Below are positions 54,776 through 62,713 of a DNA stretch of 64,000 nt, piece by piece. The DNA is from Shewanella amazonensis SB2B (GTDB taxonomy: Bacteria > Pseudomonadota > Gammaproteobacteria > Enterobacterales > Shewanellaceae): positions 1,432,001-1,496,000 of the forward strand of contig NC_008700.1 in NCBI RefSeq assembly GCF_000015245.1, in the 5' to 3' direction. The translations under genes and the position numbers were made by a program. Below the pieces are notes generated by a model. That model did not search any database. It was not told the DNA's origin and worked only from the letters and a program-made list of their open reading frames with translations. The stretch's first letter is position 1. Every line of letters begins with the position of its first letter.

Positions 54776-56959
54776 TCAGTTGCCGTGAACTTCCATTAGC
54801 TGCGTTGGCGTATGGCAGGTAGAACAGGTTTCTTTGGCACGATTGCGGACATCGGCCTCATCCATTCCATCCAGAATACCGCCGTTGGCCGTGATGTGTG
54901 ATTTGGCGGCATCACTCAAGTATTGTTGGTGGCAGCTCAGGCAACTTCCTGCATCGGAAGAGACCCAGATTTCGGCACCATTGTTTTGAGTGTCACCATA
55001 GCGCCACACACGTTCAGGTGCTCGACCAAGGGTGATGCCGGTAACGCTGTTGCCAGCTTCGGTGTGGCAGGTGGCGCAATCGGTCTTGAGCACGGTTCCC
55101 GATTGCAGCCCGCCATACTTGAGATAGTGGCCTTCACGCTCGTGTGCCTTCCAGGCAAAGCTGCTGGGCATACGACCACCGGGATAGGTTGTACTGTTTC
55201 TCAGTGTTTTATCCGAGGTGTGGCATGTCTGGCAATTGACGCCGTTGTCATAGTGGTGAATTTCCTGACCATGGCACGCCTGGCACTTGGCGGTGTCGAT
55301 AATGGCACGGCGCATAGCCGCTGGCTGCGAGCTGTCGATACCATTATTGCCCCAAACAAAGCGATAGGGGCTTTCTTTAATGGCAACGGTTCTGACCCCA
55401 TCAGCACTGCAATCAGTCAGTTGTATATCTTCAACCCCATAACCACCGTTATTGAAACAGGCCTCCAGTGTGGACCAAATCTCAAAGCTCTTTCCGTCCG
55501 GCATTGCAGGCAGAGCCGCACTTGGCGTCAGCGTGTAGCTTTTCTCGGTGGCATCGTAGCTGCCTTCGCTCAAGCGAATGCGACGATTGCTGTAGGAGGC
55601 TTCATTGTAGGCGGGATAGTCTTTATCTACATCCCAGGCCACGACCATGCGGCTGCTTTGGTTGATAAACGTCTGGTCCATCGGTGCGCCATTTTTGTCC
55701 AGCACCTGCACCTTAAAGGTCATTTTGCCTGCATTGGCACTGACATCGAGTACTTTGACGCTCAGCTCGCTTGCCAGAGTGTAGGCCTTCATTACATCGC
55801 CGTGGCGTTTGGTAGGGCTGCCGGTGCCATGGTAAGTGTTGTCGGTATTGTGGCATGCCATACAGTCAGTGCTGGCGTGATGGGAGGAGGGCTTTTCCGA
55901 GTGGCAGGCCACGCAGGCGGTGTTGCTCTTTTCGGCTTTGAAGAGCGCGGCGTCTGCGGGTGCACCTGTGCCTTCCTGGTGACACACACTGCAGTCGGAC
56001 GCCGGTTTTCTCGGGAAGTGCACCAAACCATAGTCATGCACACTGCCGCCGAATCCCACAATCTTGTACGGGTCGTCTACCTGATTGCCATCGGCATCAA
56101 AGGTATGACGTTCTGCACCACGGTGGATGGCGTGAATAAGGTAGGTGAATTCGACACTGTTGCCCGATTCAGGATCGCCGGAGGTTGCCGTATGGCAAGC
56201 AACACAGTTTTCCAGATCCAGCCTGCGTCCACCGTGTAACTCCAGGCTTTCCGGTTGGTGACAGGTATAACAGGCCTTGATGGTGACCACATTTCGGGTT
56301 TGAATGCCTTCGGTGTTGCCGCTGGAGGGCTGCCAATCGAAATGACCGTTTGCAACCACCTGAGGCAGCTTCAGCTCCATGGTGATCCTTTGGGTGGCAT
56401 CCGCATTGTAAACTACCGCCAGTGGTTCTGTGACCTGGGCGATGTTCACCTGAAAACTGTAGCTGTAGCTGCCGTCGCCATGGTCAACCAAGCAGGTATC
56501 ACAACCGTTGGCGGCTTCCACGCCCGCCTGATATTGGGGGGACGGGTTAAGGCCATCCACACCTTCCGGCACTGTGCCTGGCTGGCGAAGACTGTTGATA
56601 TAGGCCTGCCACTGATAACCCAGGTCGGCTTCTCTGGCCTCGTCTCCCGTACCTATGGTTTGGGTAACCTGGGTTAACTGGGCGATGCCAAATCGGAGGT
56701 CGTGCGCCTTGGTTAACCCAAGCACAGCAACGCCATTGGCATTGGTCAGTATAAAGTCGGCAGTGACTTTGCCATCTTCGACCCTGGCATCGGTGAAGTT
56801 CACCTTAAGCGTGGCAGTAGAATCAATATTGACGCCAACAACGCCGTCCTCGCCATCTTTACCGTCCTCACCGTCGCTGCCACAGGCAAATAGTGTCAGC
56901 GATATCAGGGCGGCCAACGCCAGGCGGGTAGTCCTGTACACCTGTCTTTGGAAGTTCAT
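54776..56959 (-). CDS. OmcA-type outer-surface decahaem cytochrome lipoprotein (copy 2)
   Basis: A 727-residue lipoprotein (lipobox TLFACGSDGEDG, linker with DGEDGKDGEDG) clearly paralogous to its neighbour. Ten CXXCH: CYTCH, CVACH, CSVCH, CVACH, CMACH, then CQACH, CQTCH, CATCH, CLSCH, CSTCH. The CX15C pair (C501/C517) and the CDTC pair are conserved. Many segments are near-identical to copy 1 (GDPESGNSV, RVWRYGD, KESCSTCH/KETCSTCH ends). Ten motifs, not eleven, argue against UndA. It lies 94 bp after mtrF and has its own terminator. The standard S. oneidensis locus has one omcA here. Confidence 0.88.
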   Translation of the reverse strand: MNFQRQVYRTTRLALAALISLTLFACGSDGEDGKDGEDGVVGVNIDSTATLKVNFTDARVEDGKVTADFILTNANGVAVLGLTKAHDLRFGIAQLTQVTQTIGTGDEAREADLGYQWQAYINSLRQPGTVPEGVDGLNPSPQYQAGVEAANGCDTCLVDHGDGSYSYSFQVNIAQVTEPLAVVYNADATQRITMELKLPQVVANGHFDWQPSSGNTEGIQTRNVVTIKACYTCHQPESLELHGGRRLDLENCVACHTATSGDPESGNSVEFTYLIHAIHRGAERHTFDADGNQVDDPYKIVGFGGSVHDYGLVHFPRKPASDCSVCHQEGTGAPADAALFKAEKSNTACVACHSEKPSSHHASTDCMACHNTDNTYHGTGSPTKRHGDVMKAYTLASELSVKVLDVSANAGKMTFKVQVLDKNGAPMDQTFINQSSRMVVAWDVDKDYPAYNEASYSNRRIRLSEGSYDATEKSYTLTPSAALPAMPDGKSFEIWSTLEACFNNGGYGVEDIQLTDCSADGVRTVAIKESPYRFVWGNNGIDSSQPAAMRRAIIDTAKCQACHGQEIHHYDNGVNCQTCHTSDKTLRNSTTYPGGRMPSSFAWKAHEREGHYLKYGGLQSGTVLKTDCATCHTEAGNSVTGITLGRAPERVWRYGDTQNNGAEIWVSSDAGSCLSCHQQYLSDAAKSHITANGGILDGMDEADVRNRAKETCSTCHTPTQLMEVHGN

Positions 56960-57021
56960 CTTTGTATCCCTGCATTGCGTTTATTGCACGAATGGGACCG
57001 ATGACAGCTGGCCCCCTAATT

Positions 57022-57048
57022 ATCGCCGCCCAAAAAGGGCGGCTTTTT
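57022..57048. terminator. GC-rich hairpin after mtrF
   Basis: GCCGCCC-AAAAA-GGGCGGC followed by CTTTTT on the plus strand. On the minus (mtrF) side no T-run follows, so for mtrF it is a strong hairpin but a weaker terminator, and read-through into omcA copy 2 is possible. Confidence 0.6.
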
Positions 57049-57053
57049 AATCA

Positions 57054-58973
57054 TCAATGAATTGGGTGAACCTTAAGCACATCGGCCATGCCACCCTGGC
57101 TGTGACAGGTGTTGCAGCTTTCGGTGCCCGCGCTGGCATCGGCCTTGGTTCCGGCAAACACGCCACCCTGTTGGGTCATGTGGTTTTTGGCGCTGTCGGA
57201 CTCGTGGCAGTTACTGCATATGGCTGCGGTGGGACTGGTAAAGCTGCCATCATTCAATGCCATGGGCTGCACCGCTGCAGAAAGCGGCAGCGCTATGCTG
57301 AGTACGCCATCGGCGTTGTTGGTGTGGCACTGGGCGCAGTTGCCAATGTTGCCGGGATAGTTGAGGGTCTCGAAGCCTTCAAATTTGCCCCTGTGCAGTG
57401 CATGAATGAGCTGCTTGAAGTCAGCCGTTGTATGGGCAGGGTTGGCGGCAGTGGCATCCGCCTGCATATTGTGGTTGTGACACAGCTGGCACTGGCCCTC
57501 CAAATCGTTGCGGGCACCATGGAAGTTAAGCTTCTGATCGCCATGACAATTACCACATGTTTCGTTGGTCACCACGGTGCGACGTCCGGCAGTGGTCAGC
57601 ATGGAAGCATCAAAGAAGCGGTGCGATGATTTGATAACCAGCACATCTACACCATCACCACAGGCAACCAGCTTGCCATCGGCAGCGCAAACGCGGCCTT
57701 GAACAGCAAGGGTGCCGGTGTCTGCTTCTGTACCCGCAGGCACGGTCAGCCCGGTGATCTGATAGCTGTTTACTCCATTTTCAGAGGCCACAGCCGCCGT
57801 GCTTTGCAGTCTTATTGAGCGGGCGCTGCGGGTGGTGTAATCCATGCTGCCGCCCCAGTTGGCGTAGAGGCGCAAATCCGACACGAAGTCCAGGCTGTCG
57901 GCGGCGCCGTAGACTTCACCACTTTGCGGATTGACGAGTTTGACGCCCACAGTGACAGTACCTGCGGCCATGCTGGCAGATGTCAGCTGTACCTCAAAGG
58001 CGGCCAGTGCATCGTCGTTTGCTTTATCGGAGTGCACCTCGGCAGTCCAGTCTGCGTTGTGACAGGCTACACAATTGGCGTTGGTTGGCTGTGCAGGGTG
58101 TCCTTCACCTGCGGGGAAATTAATGTTGGTATGACAGCTCCCACAGGCCTCCATGGTGGGGATTTTGTGCCAATTCTGATTGTCGGCGAGCGCCGCATCG
58201 TTTTTGTGGCATGTCTCGCAATCGGCCAATGGCTGGGGAAACCCTGCCAGGTGTTTGCTATGCACCATGGGCGCAAACACATTCGCGGGATTGGATACCC
58301 GGGTGGCATTGTGGCAGGTGACACAGGTTTCGACTTGATTGTATCTGCTGCCATGGAAGGCCAGATTGCTGTGACAACTGTTACAGGTGTCGATACTGAC
58401 AATATTACGGGTATAGGCAGGTTCGCCAGCGCTTTGCCAGTCCTTGTGGGCATTGGTAATGGGCAACGGCGTGCCGTCGGGCAGGCTATCGCCGCCAAGC
58501 TTGATCACCAAACGTTGGGTGGCGCCGTCTATCAGGCTTTGACCGTTCATGCCATCAAAGGGGGCGCTGAAACTGTATGTATAGATACCGGTTTTGAGGT
58601 CGGTATAGCTGCCGGGGCAGGTGGCGGCGCAGTTTTCAGAGCCGAAGTATTGCCAGGTGCTGGCATTGCCAGCGCCGGTATAGCCTTCGGGTACCAACTG
58701 GGCTGCGATAAAGGTGGCTGATGGTATGCCCACTACCACTTCATCATCCTGGTTGGTCACCCGGTATTTTACCGAGGCAACGCCATCGGTGAAACCGACG
58801 TCCATAAATTCCACGTGCAGGCTTTGAATCGTCATCGCCGGTTCGCCGCCCGGATCGCCGGGCTTTCCGGAATCGCCATCACTGCCGCCACAGGCGGTCA
58901 GTGCCAGCAGAGTTGCTCCCGCCAGTGGCAGGCGGCAAAGGCGTTTAATACTTATTCTTTTGCTGATACTCAT
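57054..58973 (-). CDS. mtrF: MtrF/MtrC-type decahaem outer-surface cytochrome lipoprotein
   Basis: A 639-residue lipoprotein (lipobox LTACGG) with ten CXXCH: CNSCH, CVTCH, CETCH, CGSCH, CVACH, then CGNCH, CQLCH, CAQCH, CSNCH, CNTCH. A CX8C pair (about C429/C438) marks the flavin-disulfide region; an additional CX3C (CAATC) is near residue 110. Length and position between mtrE and omcA match S. oneidensis mtrF, a paralogue of mtrC. The ATG at 58973 is chosen because it opens the lipoprotein signal (MSISKRIS); the longer frame overlaps mtrE. The gap to mtrE is 26 bp. Confidence 0.9.
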   Translation of the reverse strand: MSISKRISIKRLCRLPLAGATLLALTACGGSDGDSGKPGDPGGEPAMTIQSLHVEFMDVGFTDGVASVKYRVTNQDDEVVVGIPSATFIAAQLVPEGYTGAGNASTWQYFGSENCAATCPGSYTDLKTGIYTYSFSAPFDGMNGQSLIDGATQRLVIKLGGDSLPDGTPLPITNAHKDWQSAGEPAYTRNIVSIDTCNSCHSNLAFHGSRYNQVETCVTCHNATRVSNPANVFAPMVHSKHLAGFPQPLADCETCHKNDAALADNQNWHKIPTMEACGSCHTNINFPAGEGHPAQPTNANCVACHNADWTAEVHSDKANDDALAAFEVQLTSASMAAGTVTVGVKLVNPQSGEVYGAADSLDFVSDLRLYANWGGSMDYTTRSARSIRLQSTAAVASENGVNSYQITGLTVPAGTEADTGTLAVQGRVCAADGKLVACGDGVDVLVIKSSHRFFDASMLTTAGRRTVVTNETCGNCHGDQKLNFHGARNDLEGQCQLCHNHNMQADATAANPAHTTADFKQLIHALHRGKFEGFETLNYPGNIGNCAQCHTNNADGVLSIALPLSAAVQPMALNDGSFTSPTAAICSNCHESDSAKNHMTQQGGVFAGTKADASAGTESCNTCHSQGGMADVLKVHPIH

Positions 58974-58999
58974 GGTTGCGTTCCTTCCTTGCGTGCCTG

Positions 59000-61096
59000 T
59001 TACCACTGATAACTGAAACTGAATCCGAGATAGTGCGCCTGATAATCGTGGCTCAGTGAACCAAGCAGGATCAGGTTGGGTATGCTGTCCGGTGTGAGTC
59101 CGTCGTTGCCCCAATCCATGTCGCTGTAGTTCTCATAAAGCCAATCGATGCGGAGCGACATGGCATCGCTGAGCTGGTAATTGGCATAAGCACTGACGTT
59201 ATGGCGGGTTGCGCTGTAGGGACCGTAGATGTTTGACAGGCCCAGGCTGACTTCGGTGTCACTGTTGCCATCGCTGTAACCATAGTCGAGCCCTAGGCTG
59301 AGTTTGTTGTCCATCAGGTTTTGCCATTTCAGCCCAAGGCTGGCGGATGTATGCTCATCCCGGTTTTCGCCGGTCCAGCGGCTGACGCCGGAGTTGCTGC
59401 CAAACTGGGTGGTATCACGCCAGTCCATGCCCAAAAATCCGTTCAATAGCAGATGTTCAGTCAATGGATAGCCGGCATTCATGCCAAAACCTGTGTATTG
59501 CACTTCGCCAAGGCCAAGCTCACTCTCGCTGTAGTCTTCGTTGCCCGAGTGGACATTGAATTGCAGCGATACATCCGCGAAATAATGGTCTGTCATCAAG
59601 CGAAGTTCGCGCTTGTCCCTGTCGGCAAGAAAATACTGGCGCATGGCGCTCTGATTTGGCATCTGGGTGTTGCTGCTGGTCTGGTAGCTATCACCACGAC
59701 GGGCGCTGACTTCGCCTTTAAGACTGACGCGCCAGCCTGCCATAATCTGCCCCCGAACAGTGGCCTCGACGTGGTTTTCGAATACCGAGTCCCGGCTTAG
59801 TTCGCTGTAACTGTTGTGGTCGTAGCGGTATAGGGTGTCCAGATCCCATTGGCGGCTGAAGCGGTATTTTGCACCCAGTTTCAGCAGCTGGCGGGTTCTG
59901 TCGTAGCCTTTGTTGTAGTACTCACCACGATAGATGCTGTCGGTTGTGACCAGTGGGTAGAGGTACTCGGGGGTTTTATTGTCGCGGTCGCGAAAATCAT
60001 ATGAGGCGCGCACCGAGAATTCCCGGCTGAGCCTGTTGCTGTATGCAAGCCCCAGCTCCATCAGGTCCACCTGAGTATCCGGGCTCATGACAGGCAATGC
60101 AGGAGATGGGCCGGTTACTGTGGCATTCAGCAGCGGCTCATCCTGGGTCAGGTGGCTGAAGCGTGCTCGCATAATGGCCTGCTGCGCCCCTTCAAAAAAC
60201 TGCAGGTCGGTTCCCAGGCTAAACGCCTGATTATCTGGATCAACCGCCATTTGCCCGTTATAGGCTGCACCAAAGGTAGGGTAGAAGGCGTTGTCGAATG
60301 CAAGACGCTGATGATCGTTACTGTATTTGCTTATCTGGCCGTTGATGCCACCCAAAAACCTGTCACCGCGCCAATATACCTTGGCATCGAGGGTGTCTGT
60401 GCTGTCGTCTATGGGTTTGGCAACCATGGCAGCATTGGTCAGCAGGTTAACGCTGCTTCGCTGGGCGCCTTCGCGGGTTTCGTGCCGAAAGTTGAGTTCA
60501 CTGGTAAAACTGTCACCGGTAACGGCACCGCCAAGTTCAAAGCGCTGACGTTTTTTCTCCAGTTTCACCGTGTGTGCATCCTGCAGCCGTGTCATGCCTG
60601 CGGTGGTGCCGGCGGTTTGCCAGTTATCCGGCAATACCAGCAGGTCGCCCTCAGCGCTGTAAGGCGTTACGCCTTGATTGGTGTCGTACCGGGCGAGCGC
60701 ACGATAGTCGAGATAAAACTGGTAGTGGCCGGGCTTTTTGATGGCGAGCCTGGCGCTGGATGCATCAAATCCCAGCTTGTCGGCCTGGAAGTCGAGTCGG
60801 TAATCCTTGTCGCCGCGGTGTTGAATGTCGGCGCTGACAAAACCGGTGGCTCCATCGGCGTCTGTGCCTGTGGTGTTGGCAAAGTGGCTGTTTTCGCCGT
60901 CCTGCCAGGCTACGCCGGCGGTGATGGCTGAGGTGGATTCCGACTTGATTTCACATCCTTTGCAAACCCAGGCTTCTTTTTTTACTGTGCTGCGGTTGGC
61001 GTCTTTCAAGCCGTAACCCGCCAAGACCTGTCCGGACATCCCCAGGAGTATGGCGGAAGCTATCAGGCTCAGCGTGGGGGAGAAATGGGGTTTCAT
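59000..61096 (-). CDS. mtrE: MtrE, MtrB-like outer membrane porin
   Basis: A 698-residue MtrB/PioB family barrel with signal peptide (about 1-26) and the N-terminal CXXC (WVCKGC, near residue 45). It is a paralogue of MtrB that pairs with MtrD and MtrF. The barrel ends in FSFSYQW. It sits 10 bp after mtrD and 26 bp before mtrF, so mtrD-mtrE-mtrF is one operon. Confidence 0.93.
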   Translation of the reverse strand: MKPHFSPTLSLIASAILLGMSGQVLAGYGLKDANRSTVKKEAWVCKGCEIKSESTSAITAGVAWQDGENSHFANTTGTDADGATGFVSADIQHRGDKDYRLDFQADKLGFDASSARLAIKKPGHYQFYLDYRALARYDTNQGVTPYSAEGDLLVLPDNWQTAGTTAGMTRLQDAHTVKLEKKRQRFELGGAVTGDSFTSELNFRHETREGAQRSSVNLLTNAAMVAKPIDDSTDTLDAKVYWRGDRFLGGINGQISKYSNDHQRLAFDNAFYPTFGAAYNGQMAVDPDNQAFSLGTDLQFFEGAQQAIMRARFSHLTQDEPLLNATVTGPSPALPVMSPDTQVDLMELGLAYSNRLSREFSVRASYDFRDRDNKTPEYLYPLVTTDSIYRGEYYNKGYDRTRQLLKLGAKYRFSRQWDLDTLYRYDHNSYSELSRDSVFENHVEATVRGQIMAGWRVSLKGEVSARRGDSYQTSSNTQMPNQSAMRQYFLADRDKRELRLMTDHYFADVSLQFNVHSGNEDYSESELGLGEVQYTGFGMNAGYPLTEHLLLNGFLGMDWRDTTQFGSNSGVSRWTGENRDEHTSASLGLKWQNLMDNKLSLGLDYGYSDGNSDTEVSLGLSNIYGPYSATRHNVSAYANYQLSDAMSLRIDWLYENYSDMDWGNDGLTPDSIPNLILLGSLSHDYQAHYLGFSFSYQW

Positions 61097-61106
61097 TTGA
61101 GTCTCC

Positions 61107-62069
61107 TTAGCGCTGCAGCAGCTTGCCGGATGGATGATTTGAGCCGTGGACCTGACTGTGGCAGTTCATACAGCTCTGTCCGGCGGTAAAGGCACTGGGT
61201 GCCGTGCCGAACTGGGCATTGGCGGTGTGGCCAACACTGGCATGGCATTGCTGACACAGCTGAGGTGCCTTAATCGTCAGCATGGCTTCGTTGACGCTGC
61301 CATGCACCTGATGGCAACTGGCGCAGTTATCTGTTACCGGGGCGTGTTCCCAGAGTTTGGGACCGCGTTTTTCGGCGTGGCAGGCATAGCAATTCTCATT
61401 GATGCTCATCTGCTTAAGGCTGGACTCACCCAGGCTTCCGTGGGGATTGTGGCAGTCACTGCACACCATCTGGCCGTTTTCGACTGGATGACTGGAGCGC
61501 TTGTGGATATCGGCCTTTTGTTCGAGATGACACGCAGTACACACCTCGACTTCGGTGGCTCTTTGCTGAACCGGATCCTTGGCAGTATGGATCAGGTGGC
61601 AGCTTGCGCAGGGAATGTCAGCGCTGTTGTGATGGCTGCCTTCCCAGGCCATACGCTTGTCGTCCTGATGGCAGGAAAGGCACACGCTGTTTTGTTTGTC
61701 GGCGGCGACCGGGGCGTCTTTACCGAAGGTGATCATCGGTTCCTTACCGCCCTTGTTGTGGTTGCCCATAGGGCCGTGGCAGGCTTCGCATTGGAGATCG
61801 GCCATGGGGGACGCGCTGGAGTGGGTACTGCCGTGGACGTTGTCGAACAGCGCCATGACGGTTGCGCTCTTCTTGTGGCACATCAAACAGCTGTCAGCAC
61901 CCTTTGGGGAGTACTTGCCTTCGGCGAACTTTTTGTCGAGCGTCGCCTCAACCTCTGACGGCGGCATGTCTTTCCAGGGCGTTGCTGCTGCCTGAAACGA
62001 AAACAGCAGGCTCAGCAGACACAGGGTCAGCATCCTGCATTGCAAGGGGATTTCCATCTTCATTCTCAT
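61107..62069 (-). CDS. mtrD: MtrD, periplasmic decahaem cytochrome c
   Basis: A 320-residue exported cytochrome, paralogue of MtrA. Ten CXXCH: CLMCH, CEACH, CLSCH, CASCH, CTACH, CSDCH, CYACH, CASCH, CQQCH, CMNCH. The C-terminal end (SQVHGSNHPSGKLLQR) is identical to MtrA's, a sign of a shared origin. Starts at 62069, 62063 or 62057 are possible: AGGA lies three bases before the first and nine before the second. It is the first gene of mtrDEF and is divergent from feoA. Confidence 0.9.
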   Translation of the reverse strand: MRMKMEIPLQCRMLTLCLLSLLFSFQAAATPWKDMPPSEVEATLDKKFAEGKYSPKGADSCLMCHKKSATVMALFDNVHGSTHSSASPMADLQCEACHGPMGNHNKGGKEPMITFGKDAPVAADKQNSVCLSCHQDDKRMAWEGSHHNSADIPCASCHLIHTAKDPVQQRATEVEVCTACHLEQKADIHKRSSHPVENGQMVCSDCHNPHGSLGESSLKQMSINENCYACHAEKRGPKLWEHAPVTDNCASCHQVHGSVNEAMLTIKAPQLCQQCHASVGHTANAQFGTAPSAFTAGQSCMNCHSQVHGSNHPSGKLLQR

Positions 62070-62458
62070 ACTTCCTGAGGCGCGTTCGGGTTTATAGTTA
62101 TTTATGGTTCGCTAATTGAGTAATTGAGCGAAGCACTAATGCAAAAGTGTAGTTTAAATTTGCGACAAGTCATTAACACCGCCGCATCCAGTTATTAATA
62201 ATTAGTCTGATTTTTCAAGGATTATGGAGAAAGTGTGATGAGTGTCACGCCGTGAATCTCTGGTTGGTCTAGGTGCTGTTCCGAATTAGTTCATATCAGG
62301 CATTTATTCTGCGTATCTTTTGCCGCATAATTGGCGACTAATTGAAAATTATTATCGTTACCAGTCAGAAAGTTGATCCAGGTACGATTATCCACTGATG
62401 GACTTGGTTAGAATGCCTGTCAGTCGATGATTGAGATTAAGCAGGGTGGACCTTGTTA
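62070..62458. promoter_or_regulatory. mtrD/feoA divergent promoter region
   Basis: A 389 bp AT-rich region serving both directions. It holds a CRP-like site at 62234-62249 (listed separately) and a partial Fur-like sequence at 62338-62356 (12 of 19 on the minus strand). No gene was seen. Confidence 0.55.
62234..62249. promoter_or_regulatory. CRP-like binding site
   Basis: TGTGA-TGAGTG-TCACG matches the CRP consensus TGTGA-N6-TCACA in 9 of 10 conserved positions. It lies 165 bp upstream of mtrD and 210 bp upstream of feoA. CRP is a known activator of mtr genes in Shewanella. Confidence 0.65.
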
Positions 62459-62713
62459 ATGAAATTGAGTGACCTTCGCCCGGGCGATAAAGCCGTAATC
62501 GCCGAAGTAGGGCATTTGGACCTGCCTCAAACAGTTAAACGTAAATTGCTGTCGATGGGGATAACACCCAACACCCGTTTGACTTTTATCCGTAAGGCAC
62601 CCCTGGGCAGTGGTATAGAGCTCGATATCCGCGGCAGTAAGCTTTGTATGCGTCTGGAGTTGGCTCAAATCATTGAGGTCAATCCAATTGAGGCGGGAGT
62701 CGTTCATGGCTAA
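62459..62713 (+). CDS. feoA: FeoA, ferrous iron transport accessory protein
   Basis: An 84-residue SH3-like cytoplasmic protein (LSDLRPGDKAVIAEV start, KLLSMGITPNTRL, ending LELAQIIEV). It supports FeoB-mediated Fe2+ uptake. The ATG at 62459 is used; TTG at 62453 is in frame but too close to the GGA ribosome-binding sequence. Its stop overlaps the feoB start by eight bases. Confidence 0.93.
   Translation: MKLSDLRPGDKAVIAEVGHLDLPQTVKRKLLSMGITPNTRLTFIRKAPLGSGIELDIRGSKLCMRLELAQIIEVNPIEAGVVHG

Noticed and set aside
54923..56239. 438-codon plus-strand open frame opposite omcA copy 2
   Set aside because: Antisense shadow of a decahaem gene whose CXXCH motifs are intact on the other strand.
54776..56959. 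UndA (11-haem) identity for omcA copy 2
   Set aside because: I count ten CXXCH motifs and the CX15C spacing of OmcA; a tree is needed to close this.
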